Of a stretch of 64,000 nt of DNA, positions 53,915 through 64,000 are shown piece after piece. The position numbers and the translations under genes are program-made. This DNA is from Phycisphaeraceae bacterium. Lineage in GTDB: Bacteria > Planctomycetota > Phycisphaerae > Phycisphaerales > UBA1924. The notes under the pieces were generated by a model, which saw only the letters and a list, made by a program, of their open reading frames with translations, did no database searches and was not told the DNA's origin. Position 1 is the first letter of the stretch. Each line of letters opens with the position of its first letter. The DNA lies in NCBI GenBank assembly GCA_020639135.1, contig JACKHE010000005.1, positions 124,001 through 188,000 of the forward strand, written 5' to 3'.

Positions 53915-54492
53915 GAAGAGGTTTCCTGTGAACTGACTCTGTTCGTGAGATGGATGCGCTCCAGCGTGATGGACGCGGCATAGTCGTCCGAGGGGGGGTT
54001 CGGATCATGGGCGCCCGACCGCTGGGTTCGCTGGCTTTCGGCCTGCCGGTCGAGCCGGACCGAGCGGATGGTCCAGAGCGGCTCGCTCCGGGTCCACTGG
54101 TTGAGCCAACGGGCGAGGTCCGGCGCCCGGATCGGCTCGACAGTGATTGCGACGACCTGCTTCGAGAGATCGGCGCCCCGGATCGGCGATGGGGCCTGCG
54201 CACTGATTCGCGTCAGGTGGTCGGGGCTGACGCCGGTGAGGTGCAGGGTGTTGTGGAGCCTGGCTACGAGGTCGGGCTCGGGGCTGGGGCGGTCGCCCAC
54301 GGAGGCCTGGCGGCGCAGCAGGTCCTGGAGACGGAGCGCGGTGGCCCGGGTCGCCTCCAAGTCATCTTCGGCGCGCTGTGCGGCGTCGATCGCGCGAGCG
54401 GATCGACCCGTGGCGACGACCGGCGCCAGCAAAGCGATGGTCAGCAGCACGGCGAGCGCGGCTCGCAGGTTGGATCGTTGCTGGGGGGTCAT
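53911..54492 (-). CDS. gspM: Type II secretion GspM-like protein
   Basis: 193 aa from ATG 54492. One N-terminal transmembrane helix (LRAALAVLLTIALLAPVV), then a coiled coil (AQRAEDDLEATRATALRLQD) and a ferredoxin-like C-terminal domain (KQVVAITVEPIRAPDLARWL). The topology and place after gspL fit GspM; sequence similarity is weak. Translationally coupled on both sides. Confidence 0.7.
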   Translation of the reverse strand: MTPQQRSNLRAALAVLLTIALLAPVVATGRSARAIDAAQRAEDDLEATRATALRLQDLLRRQASVGDRPSPEPDLVARLHNTLHLTGVSPDHLTRISAQAPSPIRGADLSKQVVAITVEPIRAPDLARWLNQWTRSEPLWTIRSVRLDRQAESQRTQRSGAHDPNPPSDDYAASITLERIHLTNRVSSQETSS

Positions 54493-55460
54493 GGCGCGCC
54501 CCCGTCGCTGCTCGAGAGGGCGCCGGGGCTGAACTGGATCGTGAAGCTGTACCCCTGCCGCGCTTTGGACGCCGAAGAGGAGCTCTTCGACCACGAGGGG
54601 GAGAACCCGGCCAGACGCAGGCTCACTTTCTCGAAGTCCTGGGGGTTGCGGACCGCGCCCTGGATCGTGAGCGAGTCCTGCTCCAACTGGATGCGGTCGA
54701 TTACTGTCGGGACTTCGTCCGGCCATGCGGCGAGGAGCGCCGTCAGTGTGCCGCCCCGATCCTCCGCGGTGTAAGCAGCGCCGACACTCTCGCGGGTCTT
54801 CAGGAGCCTGCGGCGCTCGGCGGCCAGGGCGAGGCGCGGATCGAGCCCCGGTGGGGGGGTAACGCCGGTGAGCTTGAGTGCGTTCGCGGCAACACTGACG
54901 GCCTCGGTTCTGATGAGCTCGGCTCGCGCGATCGCCGCGTCCGCTCTGCGGAGATGGCCGGTCGTCAGCAGGGCCGACGTCGTTAGCGCGGTCAGGATCA
55001 CGGCCGCGGCGGCGATCGTCCGCCGGCGCGCCCGGCGCGGGCTCTCGAAGGCTCTGGAGCGGAACTCCAGCCGTTGAGCGATGGATGTAGTCCGGTCGCC
55101 GATGCCGGTGATCTTGTTGATGAGCGCGGGTGGCAATCCCCGAGGCCTGACCGATTCGATGTGATCGTTGCCGGACTCGTTGGCGTCAATCCAATCGCTG
55201 AGACGCTCCGATTCGGCGCCGCAGGCGATCCAGCAACCCGCCTCTCCGATCCAAGTAAAGCGGGGTTCGATCTCCTCCAACGGCGCGGGCAGCTGCGGCT
55301 CGAATGCGTAACGCAGGGCCTCATCGTTGACACGCCTCGGCAGGCCTTCGAGAGCCGCCCAGTAGAGCAGCGACGGATCTACCAGCAGCGTCGCCTTGTC
55401 GGAGTTGAGGCCATCAACTCCGGCGGCGTTGCCCGTGTTGGTGGAAGGAGCGGCGGTCAT
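54489..55460 (-). CDS. gspL: Type II secretion GspL-like protein
   Basis: 323 aa, shorter than typical GspL (near 400). The N-terminal 130 residues (ATLLVDPSLLYWAALEGLPR; GCWIACGAESERLSDWIDAN) are the cytoplasmic actin-like part, apparently reduced. A transmembrane helix lies at about 148-166 (TIAAAAVILTALTTSALL), then periplasmic coiled coil and ferredoxin-like domain (DSLTIQGAVRNPQDFEKVSL). Overlaps both neighbours by 4 nt. Confidence 0.7.
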   Translation of the reverse strand: MTAAPSTNTGNAAGVDGLNSDKATLLVDPSLLYWAALEGLPRRVNDEALRYAFEPQLPAPLEEIEPRFTWIGEAGCWIACGAESERLSDWIDANESGNDHIESVRPRGLPPALINKITGIGDRTTSIAQRLEFRSRAFESPRRARRRTIAAAAVILTALTTSALLTTGHLRRADAAIARAELIRTEAVSVAANALKLTGVTPPPGLDPRLALAAERRRLLKTRESVGAAYTAEDRGGTLTALLAAWPDEVPTVIDRIQLEQDSLTIQGAVRNPQDFEKVSLRLAGFSPSWSKSSSSASKARQGYSFTIQFSPGALSSSDGGAP

Positions 55461-55942
55461 GGCGTCAGCTCCAGCCGCGCCTGCCTGCCCGCAACATCGA
55501 AGACCGCGGCGCGCTCCTCGATCGCGCTGACGATCGGCCCCGAAGGGACCGCTTCACCGGCGGCGGCGGAAAAATACTCGCCGGCGGCGCGGTCGTAGCC
55601 GAAAACGCTACGCATGCCGCCGCTCATCGTGATGGCGATGAGATCAACCTCGAGTTTCGGCGGCGGCGGGGGCGCCGCCGATTCGACAGGGGATGATTCC
55701 GGGAAGAGCTCGTCGTTGAGGGAGACGGAGAGGACTCGGCTAGGGAAAGCCTCGTCGCCCGGAGCGGGTTGGTCCGCTGCGGCCGCCGCGATGAACGGCT
55801 GCACGGTGGTAAGATCCTGCGACGGCGGGGGCTCACTCGGAGCGAATGCCCAGAGCGCCGTGATGGCGACGACGCCCGAGCAGACGACCAGCGTGAATGC
55901 CGTCATGATCGAACCCGCGTGGTGCGCTCTCTTCAGATTCAC
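55457..55942 (-). CDS. Type II secretion GspC-like protein
   Basis: 161 aa. N-terminal transmembrane helix (IMTAFTLVVCSGVVAITALW), a Pro-rich periplasmic linker and a small beta domain (KLEVDLIAITMSGGMRSVFG; EYFSAAAGEAVPSGPIVSAI; ERAAVFDVAGRQARLEL) that resembles the HR domain of GspC/PilP-type proteins. It sits between K and L; in most T2SS operons gspC is first. Identity is by topology, so a GspC role is a guess. Confidence 0.55.
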   Translation of the reverse strand: MNLKRAHHAGSIMTAFTLVVCSGVVAITALWAFAPSEPPPSQDLTTVQPFIAAAAADQPAPGDEAFPSRVLSVSLNDELFPESSPVESAAPPPPPKLEVDLIAITMSGGMRSVFGYDRAAGEYFSAAAGEAVPSGPIVSAIEERAAVFDVAGRQARLELTP

Positions 55943-56865
55943 GGGGCGATCCTCCGCGACTCGGTGATCCGCCAGGCGCCGATCGTGTTCTTATCCGCGT
56001 TGTAGGCGACGCCGATCGACCCGTCGAGTTGGTCGGCGGGAAGCCGCTCGGCGACGACCCACCAGCGCAGCCGGACGCCGCGGGATTCGGCCGAGATCAT
56101 GAACCCGATCGCGCTCGATGATGTCGTCAGCCGCACTCGTTTCGCGCCGCTTTGTTCATCTCGATCGGGTGTCTGGATCAGGGATCGGGGGATGGGCTCG
56201 CCGTCCCTCCGGCGGCGCAGGATCTCGCGCACCGCGGCAGGGTCCAGCCCCCGCAGCGCGGCCTGGAGCAGCGGGAGCGGCGCCGTGGCGACGTTCAAGG
56301 CGCCGTCGCCGTGCGTGGTGACCCACTCCACGAGGACGGCCCGATCGTGTGGGGGCGCCTCGCCGAACCAGCCCGGGAATGCGGCGACGACGTGCGGGGA
56401 CGCGAGCGAACCGGCGAATGATTCGAGCAGGGGTCGCAGGTTCTTGAGATCCCCGAACTCCGGAGCCGAGACATGACCAACGCGCAGGCGTTGGATCTCC
56501 GATGGCAGACCCAATCCCGCGAACGTGCCGAGGCGATCGACACGGAGCCTCCCGCTGCAGTCGATCGCATGGACACGGACCATCAAACCGTCCGATTCTG
56601 CCTGGAAGACCGGAGCCCACCCCGACGGATCATCCTGTGACGCGATCCAGCCGTCCGCGTCCCGGGCGGCCCACTCGAGCAGGGGCGGCGCAAGGTCGTC
56701 CACGAGGGAATCGACCTGTCGCAACTGGAGCATCTGGTTGACCTCTGCCGATCCGTCGAACGCGGCGCGGATGGCGCCGACTGTCAGCGTGGAGACGGTC
56801 ACCAGGACCAGCAGCGCGATGAGCAGCGCGACGCCGCGTCGTGATGCGTTCGAGCGGCTGGTCAT
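55939..56865 (-). CDS. gspK: Type II secretion pseudopilin GspK
   Basis: 308 aa from ATG 56865, which overlaps the gspJ stop as ATGA; ATG 56880 would add five residues. RRGVALLIALLVLVTVSTLT is a prepilin-type N-terminus; there is no Glu at +5, as in normal GspK. The large globular domain has FAGLGLPSEIQRL and the alpha insertion (DPAAVREILRRRRDGEPIPR). It is the tip pseudopilin, working with I and J. Confidence 0.85.
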   Translation of the reverse strand: MTSRSNASRRGVALLIALLVLVTVSTLTVGAIRAAFDGSAEVNQMLQLRQVDSLVDDLAPPLLEWAARDADGWIASQDDPSGWAPVFQAESDGLMVRVHAIDCSGRLRVDRLGTFAGLGLPSEIQRLRVGHVSAPEFGDLKNLRPLLESFAGSLASPHVVAAFPGWFGEAPPHDRAVLVEWVTTHGDGALNVATAPLPLLQAALRGLDPAAVREILRRRRDGEPIPRSLIQTPDRDEQSGAKRVRLTTSSSAIGFMISAESRGVRLRWWVVAERLPADQLDGSIGVAYNADKNTIGAWRITESRRIAP

Positions 56866-57410
56866 CGGACGCGCTCCCATAGGATCGCTGTCTCGGCGCC
56901 ATCGATCCGGAGATCGATCCGCAGGGCGGACCAGTTCCGTTCCGGTCGTGCTGCGCCTGGCGCCGCGATACGATTCAGGTCAAGCCGTTCGACGCCCCAG
57001 GCGATGATGCGCCGTTCGGGTCGCGCGGCGTCCGTGGTCTGTGTTTCCCGGATCAGCTCCCGGGATTCTGCGTTGACGAACCAGCGGACGCGTTTCCACG
57101 CGGCGCCGCCGGGGTCGATCGAATCGGGAGCGATCATGGACAGCCGTCCCTCCGCGAGATCCGCCTCCACCGTCGCCGGCAGCGCGGCGCCGAGGTCCGA
57201 CCGGATCCGGTCAGCGACCCGGCTCACGATGAGTCGGCGGGTGAACTGTTCTTCGATCCCCGCGCGGGCGCGGGTCGCGGAAGTCAGCCAGGCCGAAGCC
57301 GCGGCGGTGAACGCCGAGAGAATGGTCAGCGCGGCGAGTAACTCGATGAGCGTCAGGCCCCGGCGGGACCCATTGACCAGGTGACGAGTTGGGAGTGCGG
57401 GCGGCTTCAT
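56862..57410 (-). CDS. gspJ: Type II secretion pseudopilin GspJ
   Basis: 182 aa from ATG 57410. The cleavage site and helix are SRRGLTLIELLAALTILSAF, with Glu at +5. The following globular part has DLGAALPATVEADLAEGRLS and RIIAWGVERLDLNRI, as in minor pseudopilin J. Translationally coupled to I and K. Confidence 0.82.
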   Translation of the reverse strand: MKPPALPTRHLVNGSRRGLTLIELLAALTILSAFTAAASAWLTSATRARAGIEEQFTRRLIVSRVADRIRSDLGAALPATVEADLAEGRLSMIAPDSIDPGGAAWKRVRWFVNAESRELIRETQTTDAARPERRIIAWGVERLDLNRIAAPGAARPERNWSALRIDLRIDGAETAILWERVR

Positions 57411-57910
57411 CGCGCTGCTCCACCCCGATCTCCCTGTCCGAGCGTGATTCCCAGACCCCTGAGCGTCATGACAACGGACGGGCGCCCCTGCCGCGGGTCG
57501 TCGAGCGTGATCGTGACCTGTCGCCACCGGAGTGCGTTCGGATCCGTCGAGGATTGCGGCGCCTGCTGGTTGCTCCGGCGAGCCGAGGGCAGGGCGCCCG
57601 CGGGATCTCCCGGCAGATCGCTCACGGTCCAGATCCGGTCCTGCTCGTCGGTCCATTGCCAGGGGATCGGCGCATCCGAGTCCGAGATCCGGCGCTCACG
57701 CCAGCGGTCGTACACGGCGAACGCGTCGAGCGCGTCCTGGGACTCCCGGATCACGGCTGTTGAGCGCCGGAGCGTCCACATGCCGGCGGTCGTCGCCGAG
57801 GAGAGGATCATGAGCGCCGCGAGGAGCTCGATGAGCGTCATGCCCCGGCAGCGCCTCGTCCGGCCTGGGATCGTGGCGCGCGCCTTCATCCTCGCGGGCC
57901 GGGTGGTCAC
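57407..57910 (-). CDS. gspI: Type II secretion pseudopilin GspI
   Basis: 167 aa from GTG 57910 (GTGA overlap with the gspH stop). Prepilin motif RGMTLIELLAALMILSSATT with Glu at +5; Met replaces the usual Phe at +1. Small globular domain (YDRWRERRISDSDAPIPWQW). The position between H and J defines it as I; the sequence alone would also allow another minor pseudopilin. Confidence 0.78.
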   Translation of the reverse strand: MTTRPARMKARATIPGRTRRCRGMTLIELLAALMILSSATTAGMWTLRRSTAVIRESQDALDAFAVYDRWRERRISDSDAPIPWQWTDEQDRIWTVSDLPGDPAGALPSARRSNQQAPQSSTDPNALRWRQVTITLDDPRQGRPSVVMTLRGLGITLGQGDRGGAAR

Positions 57911-58419
57911 CGTGAATCCCCTCCGGTGATCGCTTGTGTCCGGATCTGCCCGCTGACGCCGAGACGGCGGATGCGGATGTTGTCACCCCTGCGATTCGAT
58001 AATTCGATCACGCAGTCGATGCTGTCGCCGCGAGCGCTGATGGCGAACACCTCGATCCTTTGTGAATCCGGCGCCTGGCGCAGTGCGCAGGACCAGCCCG
58101 CCGGGAGAGCGCGATCGATGGTGAGTTCGTCGGCGTCGGCATTCATCCCCGGATTGCCTTGGGGGCGCGCTGTGAGTGTTTCGCCCGCGGTAACGGCGGC
58201 GCCACCGGTGCGCTGCGCGAGCAGCCTCGCCCGTTCGAAGAACTCCGTCGCGGTCGCGACCACCTCTCTCCGCTGGGCCGCGGCCGACATCGGGCCGACC
58301 ATGCCGATGCTCATCGTCGCGGCGATCCCGAGGATCACGACGACAGCAAGCGTCTCGATCAGCGTCATCCCCGAGGACGCGGGGCGGCCCAGAACGTGTT
58401 GTTCGGATCGAAACGTCAT
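57907..58419 (-). CDS. gspH: Type II secretion pseudopilin GspH
   Basis: 170 aa from ATG 58419. Prepilin segment SSGMTLIETLAVVVILGIAA. Globular domain with FFERARLLAQRTGGAAVTAG, typical of GspH. The long - strand frame covering this gene and others in a different phase is a shadow. It overlaps gspG by 4 nt. Confidence 0.82.
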   Translation of the reverse strand: MTFRSEQHVLGRPASSGMTLIETLAVVVILGIAATMSIGMVGPMSAAAQRREVVATATEFFERARLLAQRTGGAAVTAGETLTARPQGNPGMNADADELTIDRALPAGWSCALRQAPDSQRIEVFAISARGDSIDCVIELSNRRGDNIRIRRLGVSGQIRTQAITGGDSR

Positions 58420-58913
58420 GGGGTGGGGTTTTCCGCGCCGCCTCCCAGCGCATCGCTGGTGATGTCCGCCTCCTCGCCCCCGACGCCGCCGAGCGCCTTG
58501 TCGGCGCCGTAGCTCATGACCTGGTAGCTGCTGTTGGGACCCGGTGTGATGTACACGTAGGGGCTGCCCCAGGGATCGACGAGCTGGTCCGGCTTGAGGA
58601 ACGGCTCGCTGCGCCCCGGGGGCGCCTCTGTTAGGACCCGCAGACCCTCGTCCATCGTGGGCAGCGCGCCGGTCTCCAGGGCGTAGGTCTCGATCGCGGA
58701 GACGATCGTCGTGACGCCGGTCTTGGCGAGCTCGTGCTTGGCCCGGCCCACCTGCCCCCTGAAGGAGTACGTCAGCGTTGCGGCGATCAGCCCCAGGATA
58801 ATGACGACGGCGAGGACCTCGACGAGCGTCATGCCCGGACGGGTTCGTGTTGGTGCTCGATGTTGGCTTTGGAGTCGCATCGGGGTTGTTGTTCGCAGTG
58901 GGATCCGATCCAT
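58416..58913 (-). CDS. gspG: Type II secretion major pseudopilin GspG
   Basis: 165 aa. Prepilin motif RPGMTLVEVLAVVIILGLIA with Glu at +5, then KTGVTTIVSAIETYALETGA and LPTMDEGLRVLTEAPPG, and VDPWGSPYVYITPG, the conserved GspG blocks. The usual C-terminal Ca-binding region (SYGADKALGGVGGEEADI) is present. Major building block of the pseudopilus. Confidence 0.93.
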   Translation of the reverse strand: MDRIPLRTTTPMRLQSQHRAPTRTRPGMTLVEVLAVVIILGLIAATLTYSFRGQVGRAKHELAKTGVTTIVSAIETYALETGALPTMDEGLRVLTEAPPGRSEPFLKPDQLVDPWGSPYVYITPGPNSSYQVMSYGADKALGGVGGEEADITSDALGGGAENPTP

Positions 58914-58922
58914 CGTTGATGT

Positions 58923-60181
58923 TTACAGGGTCTGCGTGACACGGAGCATGGGCAGGATCGCGGCGTACACCACGAACCCGACCATCGCGGCGAGCAGCAG
59001 GATGACCGCTGGCTCGAGGATGGTCGTCAATCGGTCGATGCGGCGCTCGCTCGATTCCAGGCGGCGGGCGCCGATGGTCCGCAGCGCCGGGGCGAGTTCG
59101 CCGGACTCCTCGCCAACGCCGACGACTCGGCAGAAGACCGGGTCGGCGACACCCCCGGAGGCGAGCGACTCCGAGGCCGAGCGTCCCTCGCGGACAGCTT
59201 CCCCGAGCGCGATCAGTTCGTCGCGGATCGCCCTGTTGCGCACCGTCGGCGCCGTCAGCGTCACCGCATCGCACAGCGGCACGCCGCCCTCCAGCAGCCT
59301 GGCCATGAGCGTTGAGGCGCTCCCGAGTTGGGCGTTCAGTCTCGCGGGCCCGAGGACCGGGATCCGCAACCGGGCCCTGGCGAGCGCCGGCGTTGTCCAG
59401 AGCCAGCCCAGCAGCGTGACCAGGGACGCGGCGGCGATCGTCCACAGCAGCGTGTGATCCCGGAGCGAGTCTCCGACCGCGAGCAGGATCTCGGTGGGCA
59501 TCGGGAGCTCGACTCCCGCGTCCTGCAGTACACCCGCCAGCTGGGGCAGTGTCGTGGTCGTGAGGAACACGACGGCCGCGACGCCGAACACGGAAAGCAG
59601 CGTCGGGTACGCCAGCGCCGAGGCGAGGCGACCCTGCACCTCCCCCGAACGGGAATGCGCCTCGGCGAGGTCGTTCAGGGCGTTCTCGGCCTGACCAGAC
59701 TCCGAAGCCGATCGCACGAGCGCCAGATCAACCCGGGTGAACCAGTCGGGGCGCGCGGCCATCGCATCGGGGAGCGTGGCGCCGCCGCGGACGCCCTCCG
59801 CCAGCTCCCGGCACAGCGTCGAGAGTTGCCGGCCGCGTTTCGATCGTCCGCCGTGCGTGGCGAGGAGCTCCAGCCCCTGGACGAGCGGCGTCCCGGTGGC
59901 GAGCAACGTCGCGAGGCTCTCGAAGAACTCGATCACCGAATAGCGCCGGCGCGCCGGTGTGTTCCGGAACGGCAGCAGCCCGCGGATGCGATCGACAATG
60001 ACAGCGGAGCCGGATTCGCCGAGTTCGCGAACGGCGCGCTGTGGCGCCGGTGTCACACGCGTCGGAGCAAGCCCCATCTTCCGGAGGGCGGACCGGACCT
60101 GCGCCGCGGTGTCCGCGGTGAGTTCGCCCCGTTGTCGTGCGCCGGTCGATGGCGCGATCGCGATGTAGCGGTACACGGGCA

Positions 60182-60182
<1 letters not shown>
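58923..60182 (-). CDS. gspF: Type II secretion inner membrane protein GspF
   Basis: 419 aa from ATG 60182; its first base is the last base of the gspE stop. MPVYRYIAIAPSTGARQRGE at the start, then two repeated T2SSF domains (SVIEFFESLATLLATGTPLV, and AQLGSASTLMARLLEGGVPL) and three membrane segments (VFGVAAVVFLTTTTLPQLA, LLWTIAAASLVTLLGWLW, ILLLAAMVGFVVYAAILPML). Length is normal. Confidence 0.93.
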
Positions 60183-61798
<1,616 letters not shown>

Positions 61799-61874
61799 GG
61801 GATGGACCTGACCAACGACATACGATCCGGCGCTGGCCCCGGATCCGCAAGGAAAAAACCCCTCCGCATGACCA

Positions 61875-64000
61875 TCAGTCCAGCCAGATCGGACTCAGGA
61901 CGGGGAACCCGTCGTCGACACCCGCCTCCGCCAGATCCCGCTCGCCCAGCAGCCGGAGATCCTCAAAGCCCGGGGCGCGGAGCACCGTCGCCTTGATGAT
62001 GATGTAGAACCGGGAGATTGTCTCGGATTCGCTCGTCGTGCTGAACAGCAGGCCGAGGATCGGGATCTCGCCCAGAACCGGGACCCGGGTGGTGGACTCG
62101 CCGGTGCGGCGCGTCTCCAAGCCGCCGAGAACGACGGCATAGCCGTCGGGGATCGTCACCTCTCCGTCGAAGCTGTTCTGTTGGCTGGGCGGGGGCAGCA
62201 CGCCGCCGTCGCCGGTGGACGTCGATTCGCCGGTGAAGGCGCTGAGCTCGACCGAGTACTCGAGGGATAGATGGTCGCCGGCGGTGATGTGGGGCGTCAC
62301 GCTGACCGTCGTGCCGGCGTCCTCGAAGCCGCCGAGGCTGGTCGTAGCCACGGTGTCCGAGGCATTCAGGCTGGTGAAGGGGGCCCTGGACACGCCGCGG
62401 ACGGTCGCGGTGGCGTTGTTGTTGACGAGGGTTTTCGGCGAGGAGACGGATCGGCCCGCGTTGACCGCTTCGAGCGCCCGCACGACCGCGTTGAAGTCCC
62501 CCGGGTTGATGATCGAGCCCGTGAATCCCGTTCCGCCCGAGATCGCGGTGCCGGCGCCGAGCCCGAAGAGGCTCGCCAGATCGAACGTCGTCTGCCCGCT
62601 GACGAACTGCCCGGTGAGCTCCACGCCGAAGTCCAGGGCGTCGCCCTCGTCGAGCGAAACAAGCGTCAGCTCGATCATGACCTGGGGCTGCCTGCGATCG
62701 AGCCGCTCGACGATGGACTCGACCTGCGCCAGGGTCAGCGGATCGGCGACGACCAAGATGGAGTTCGTCGAGGTGTCCACGCTGATCGTGACCTGCTCGC
62801 CGACACCCTCAAGAAGGCCGGAAGCGTCGCCGGGGGCAGCAGTCTCGGCGCCAGGAGCGGGCGACGCGGGAGGTGACGCCTGTGCGTTGGCTGGTTCTAC
62901 GACGGGATCGGCTCGCTGGTTGATCTCGAGCAGCTCCCGGAGCGTCTCGGCGAGCTCCGTGGCGTCGCGGTTGCGGATCTCCAGAGCCAGCAGGGACGTC
63001 CCGACCCCGGCCGGGCCTTCGAGAATCTCCGCGATGAGATCATCGACCAGTTGCTGCTGCGCCTCGGTCGCGGTGACGTAGATCGTGGAGGTGAGCCGGT
63101 CGGTGATGATCCTCGGGGTGAAGCTCTCGGGGGAATCCGACCGGAGCAGGGCCCGCACCGACTCCGCGAGGTCCTCCAGCGGAGCGCCGCCACCCCGGTG
63201 CGCCCGGGTGACGAAGCGCTCCGCGACGTCGAACTGCTCGATGAGCTCCGTGATCCTGGCCATGCGTGACTCCGGCGCCAGGATGAGCACGCCCCGGTCG
63301 TCGGGCGTCGGGAGCAGCTGGACACCCGGTGAGACAGCCCCGGTCGCGGCTCGGGCGAGGGTCGGGTCCGCCACCACCTCGGCGGTGAGCACGAGCTGGA
63401 CGGACTCGATGACACGATTGGCCGTTGACGACTGGAGCGGGATGGTCCTGCGGGTGATCGGATCGGGAGGCGCATCGAGACGGTCGATCAGCTCGAGCGC
63501 CCGCTGAACCCGGCCCCGGTAGTCGCTGATCAGCATCAGGCCGGTCTCGCCGACCGCCTTGATCTGCCCCGCCTGCGGCGTCAGGAGCGGCTGCAACGCC
63601 GAGGAGACCGCCGCCGGTGAAGCGCTCCGGAGCCCGACGAGGACGGAGACGAAGTTCGATCCGGGAGAATCCGGATGTGATTCCAGTTCGTCACGATCCG
63701 TGAACCCCGGCGCCGCGTTGGGGGCTTGAGTCGCGGGGACGATGCGCAGGATGTCGGAGCCCCGAAGCGACACGATCGCGTAGCCCTGCCCCTCCAGCAC
63801 GAGCGTGAGCGTGCGCCAGAGATCCCGGTCGTCGAGGGGCCGGCGGAGGCGGAGTGTCACCGTGCGTTGGGCGAGTTCGCGCTGGGGGTACTCGACCGAG
63901 ACGCCGAGTCGCGTGCTGATGAGCTCGACCAGTTGGTCCAGCTTGATGTCGCCGGAGAGGGTGAACGAGATCGGCGCGGTCTCCCTGGAGGTCGGCGGTG
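61875..64000 (-). CDS. gspD: Type II secretion secretin GspD, N-terminus outside the window
   Basis: At least 708 codons, open to the right edge. The visible N-terminal part (ISFTLSGDIKLDQLVELIST) is the N0 domain. N1-N3 domains follow (ALELIDRLDAPPDPI; ARITELIEQFDVAERFV; VDDLIAEILEGPAGVG). The secretin domain has VEAVNAGRSVSSPKTLVNNN, ITAGDHLSLEYSVELS and GYAVVLGGLETRRTGE, then VPVLGEIPILGLLFST. It forms the outer membrane pore. First gene of the visible operon. Confidence 0.95.
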   Translation of the reverse strand, partial: PPTSRETAPISFTLSGDIKLDQLVELISTRLGVSVEYPQRELAQRTVTLRLRRPLDDRDLWRTLTLVLEGQGYAIVSLRGSDILRIVPATQAPNAAPGFTDRDELESHPDSPGSNFVSVLVGLRSASPAAVSSALQPLLTPQAGQIKAVGETGLMLISDYRGRVQRALELIDRLDAPPDPITRRTIPLQSSTANRVIESVQLVLTAEVVADPTLARAATGAVSPGVQLLPTPDDRGVLILAPESRMARITELIEQFDVAERFVTRAHRGGGAPLEDLAESVRALLRSDSPESFTPRIITDRLTSTIYVTATEAQQQLVDDLIAEILEGPAGVGTSLLALEIRNRDATELAETLRELLEINQRADPVVEPANAQASPPASPAPGAETAAPGDASGLLEGVGEQVTISVDTSTNSILVVADPLTLAQVESIVERLDRRQPQVMIELTLVSLDEGDALDFGVELTGQFVSGQTTFDLASLFGLGAGTAISGGTGFTGSIINPGDFNAVVRALEAVNAGRSVSSPKTLVNNNATATVRGVSRAPFTSLNASDTVATTSLGGFEDAGTTVSVTPHITAGDHLSLEYSVELSAFTGESTSTGDGGVLPPPSQQNSFDGEVTIPDGYAVVLGGLETRRTGESTTRVPVLGEIPILGLLFSTTSESETISRFYIIIKATVLRAPGFEDLRLLGERDLAEAGVDDGFPVLSPIWLD

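Noticed and set aside
57907..59445. 512-codon frame on the - strand covering several T2SS genes
   Set aside because: Runs out of phase through gspF and gspG before entering the gspH frame; the shorter, overlapping pseudopilin genes with prepilin motifs are the real genes.

Overview
The window looks like a chromosome segment of a GC-rich planctomycete, probably of the Phycisphaerae group (inference). The signs are a secreted vWA protein with Ca-binding spacers and a C-terminal dockerin-like repeat pair (32.7-34.1 kb), an ECF sigma factor translationally close to a Ser/Thr kinase fused to a formylglycine-generating-enzyme-like domain (43.9-46.7 kb), and a diverged type II secretion operon with very short gene overlaps (53.3-64 kb). 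No tRNA, rRNA or CRISPR array was seen.

Layout. (1) 0-0.23 kb: 5' end of a transposase running off the left edge. (2) 1.1-14.6 kb: a dense defence/conflict island on the + strand. It holds an unknown gene (1104-2249); a tightly overlapping five-gene cluster (alpha/beta hydrolase, hexapeptide acyltransferase-like protein, deoxyribosyltransferase/TIR-like protein, GT25-like glycosyltransferase, HEAT protein with two His-Glu motifs; 2718-6791); a membrane-anchored TIR/SLOG-like protein; a double-TIR gene broken by a frameshift and carrying a CCTT microsatellite; a TIR plus caspase pair that fits type IV Thoeris; and an AAA ATPase plus subtilase pair that fits IetAS. (3) 14.9-29.4 kb: an integrative element with a tyrosine integrase, an excisionase, three tandem small membrane proteins sharing an NPxPPxRxFQ motif, a DNA methyltransferase, and two FtsK/HerA-type ATPases, each fused to a winged-helix segment and a nuclease-like tail. 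(4) 29.5-32.7 kb: an AT-rich segment with one multi-spanning membrane protein. (5) 34.1-37.9 kb: a second mobile remnant with a hairpin cluster, a DUF2958 protein, a ribbon-helix-helix/PIN toxin-antitoxin pair and a second tyrosine recombinase. (6) 38.2-53 kb: lipoproteins, exported proteins, the sigma/kinase pair, a membrane receptor-like protein, an exported EEP hydrolase and a DUF2235 protein. (7) 53.3-64 kb: the T2SS operon on the - strand, read D-E-F-G-H-I-J-K-(C-like)-L-M-TPR lipoprotein.

How the genes work together. In the island, several TIR-like proteins probably sense infection and consume or cyclise NAD+. In the Thoeris-like pair the TIR would make a nucleotide signal that activates the caspase. 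IetA and IetS probably form a separate ATPase/protease defence. The overlapping cluster at 2.7-6.8 kb mixes small-molecule or protein modifying enzymes with a TIR-like domain and has no described equivalent that I can name; it is the best candidate for a new system. The element at 14.9-29.4 kb has integration/excision genes and DNA-translocase-like ATPases but no relaxase or capsid that I recognise, so its transfer mode is unknown.

Starts were chosen by ribosome binding site and gene overlap. All functions are read from motifs by eye, without database searches.
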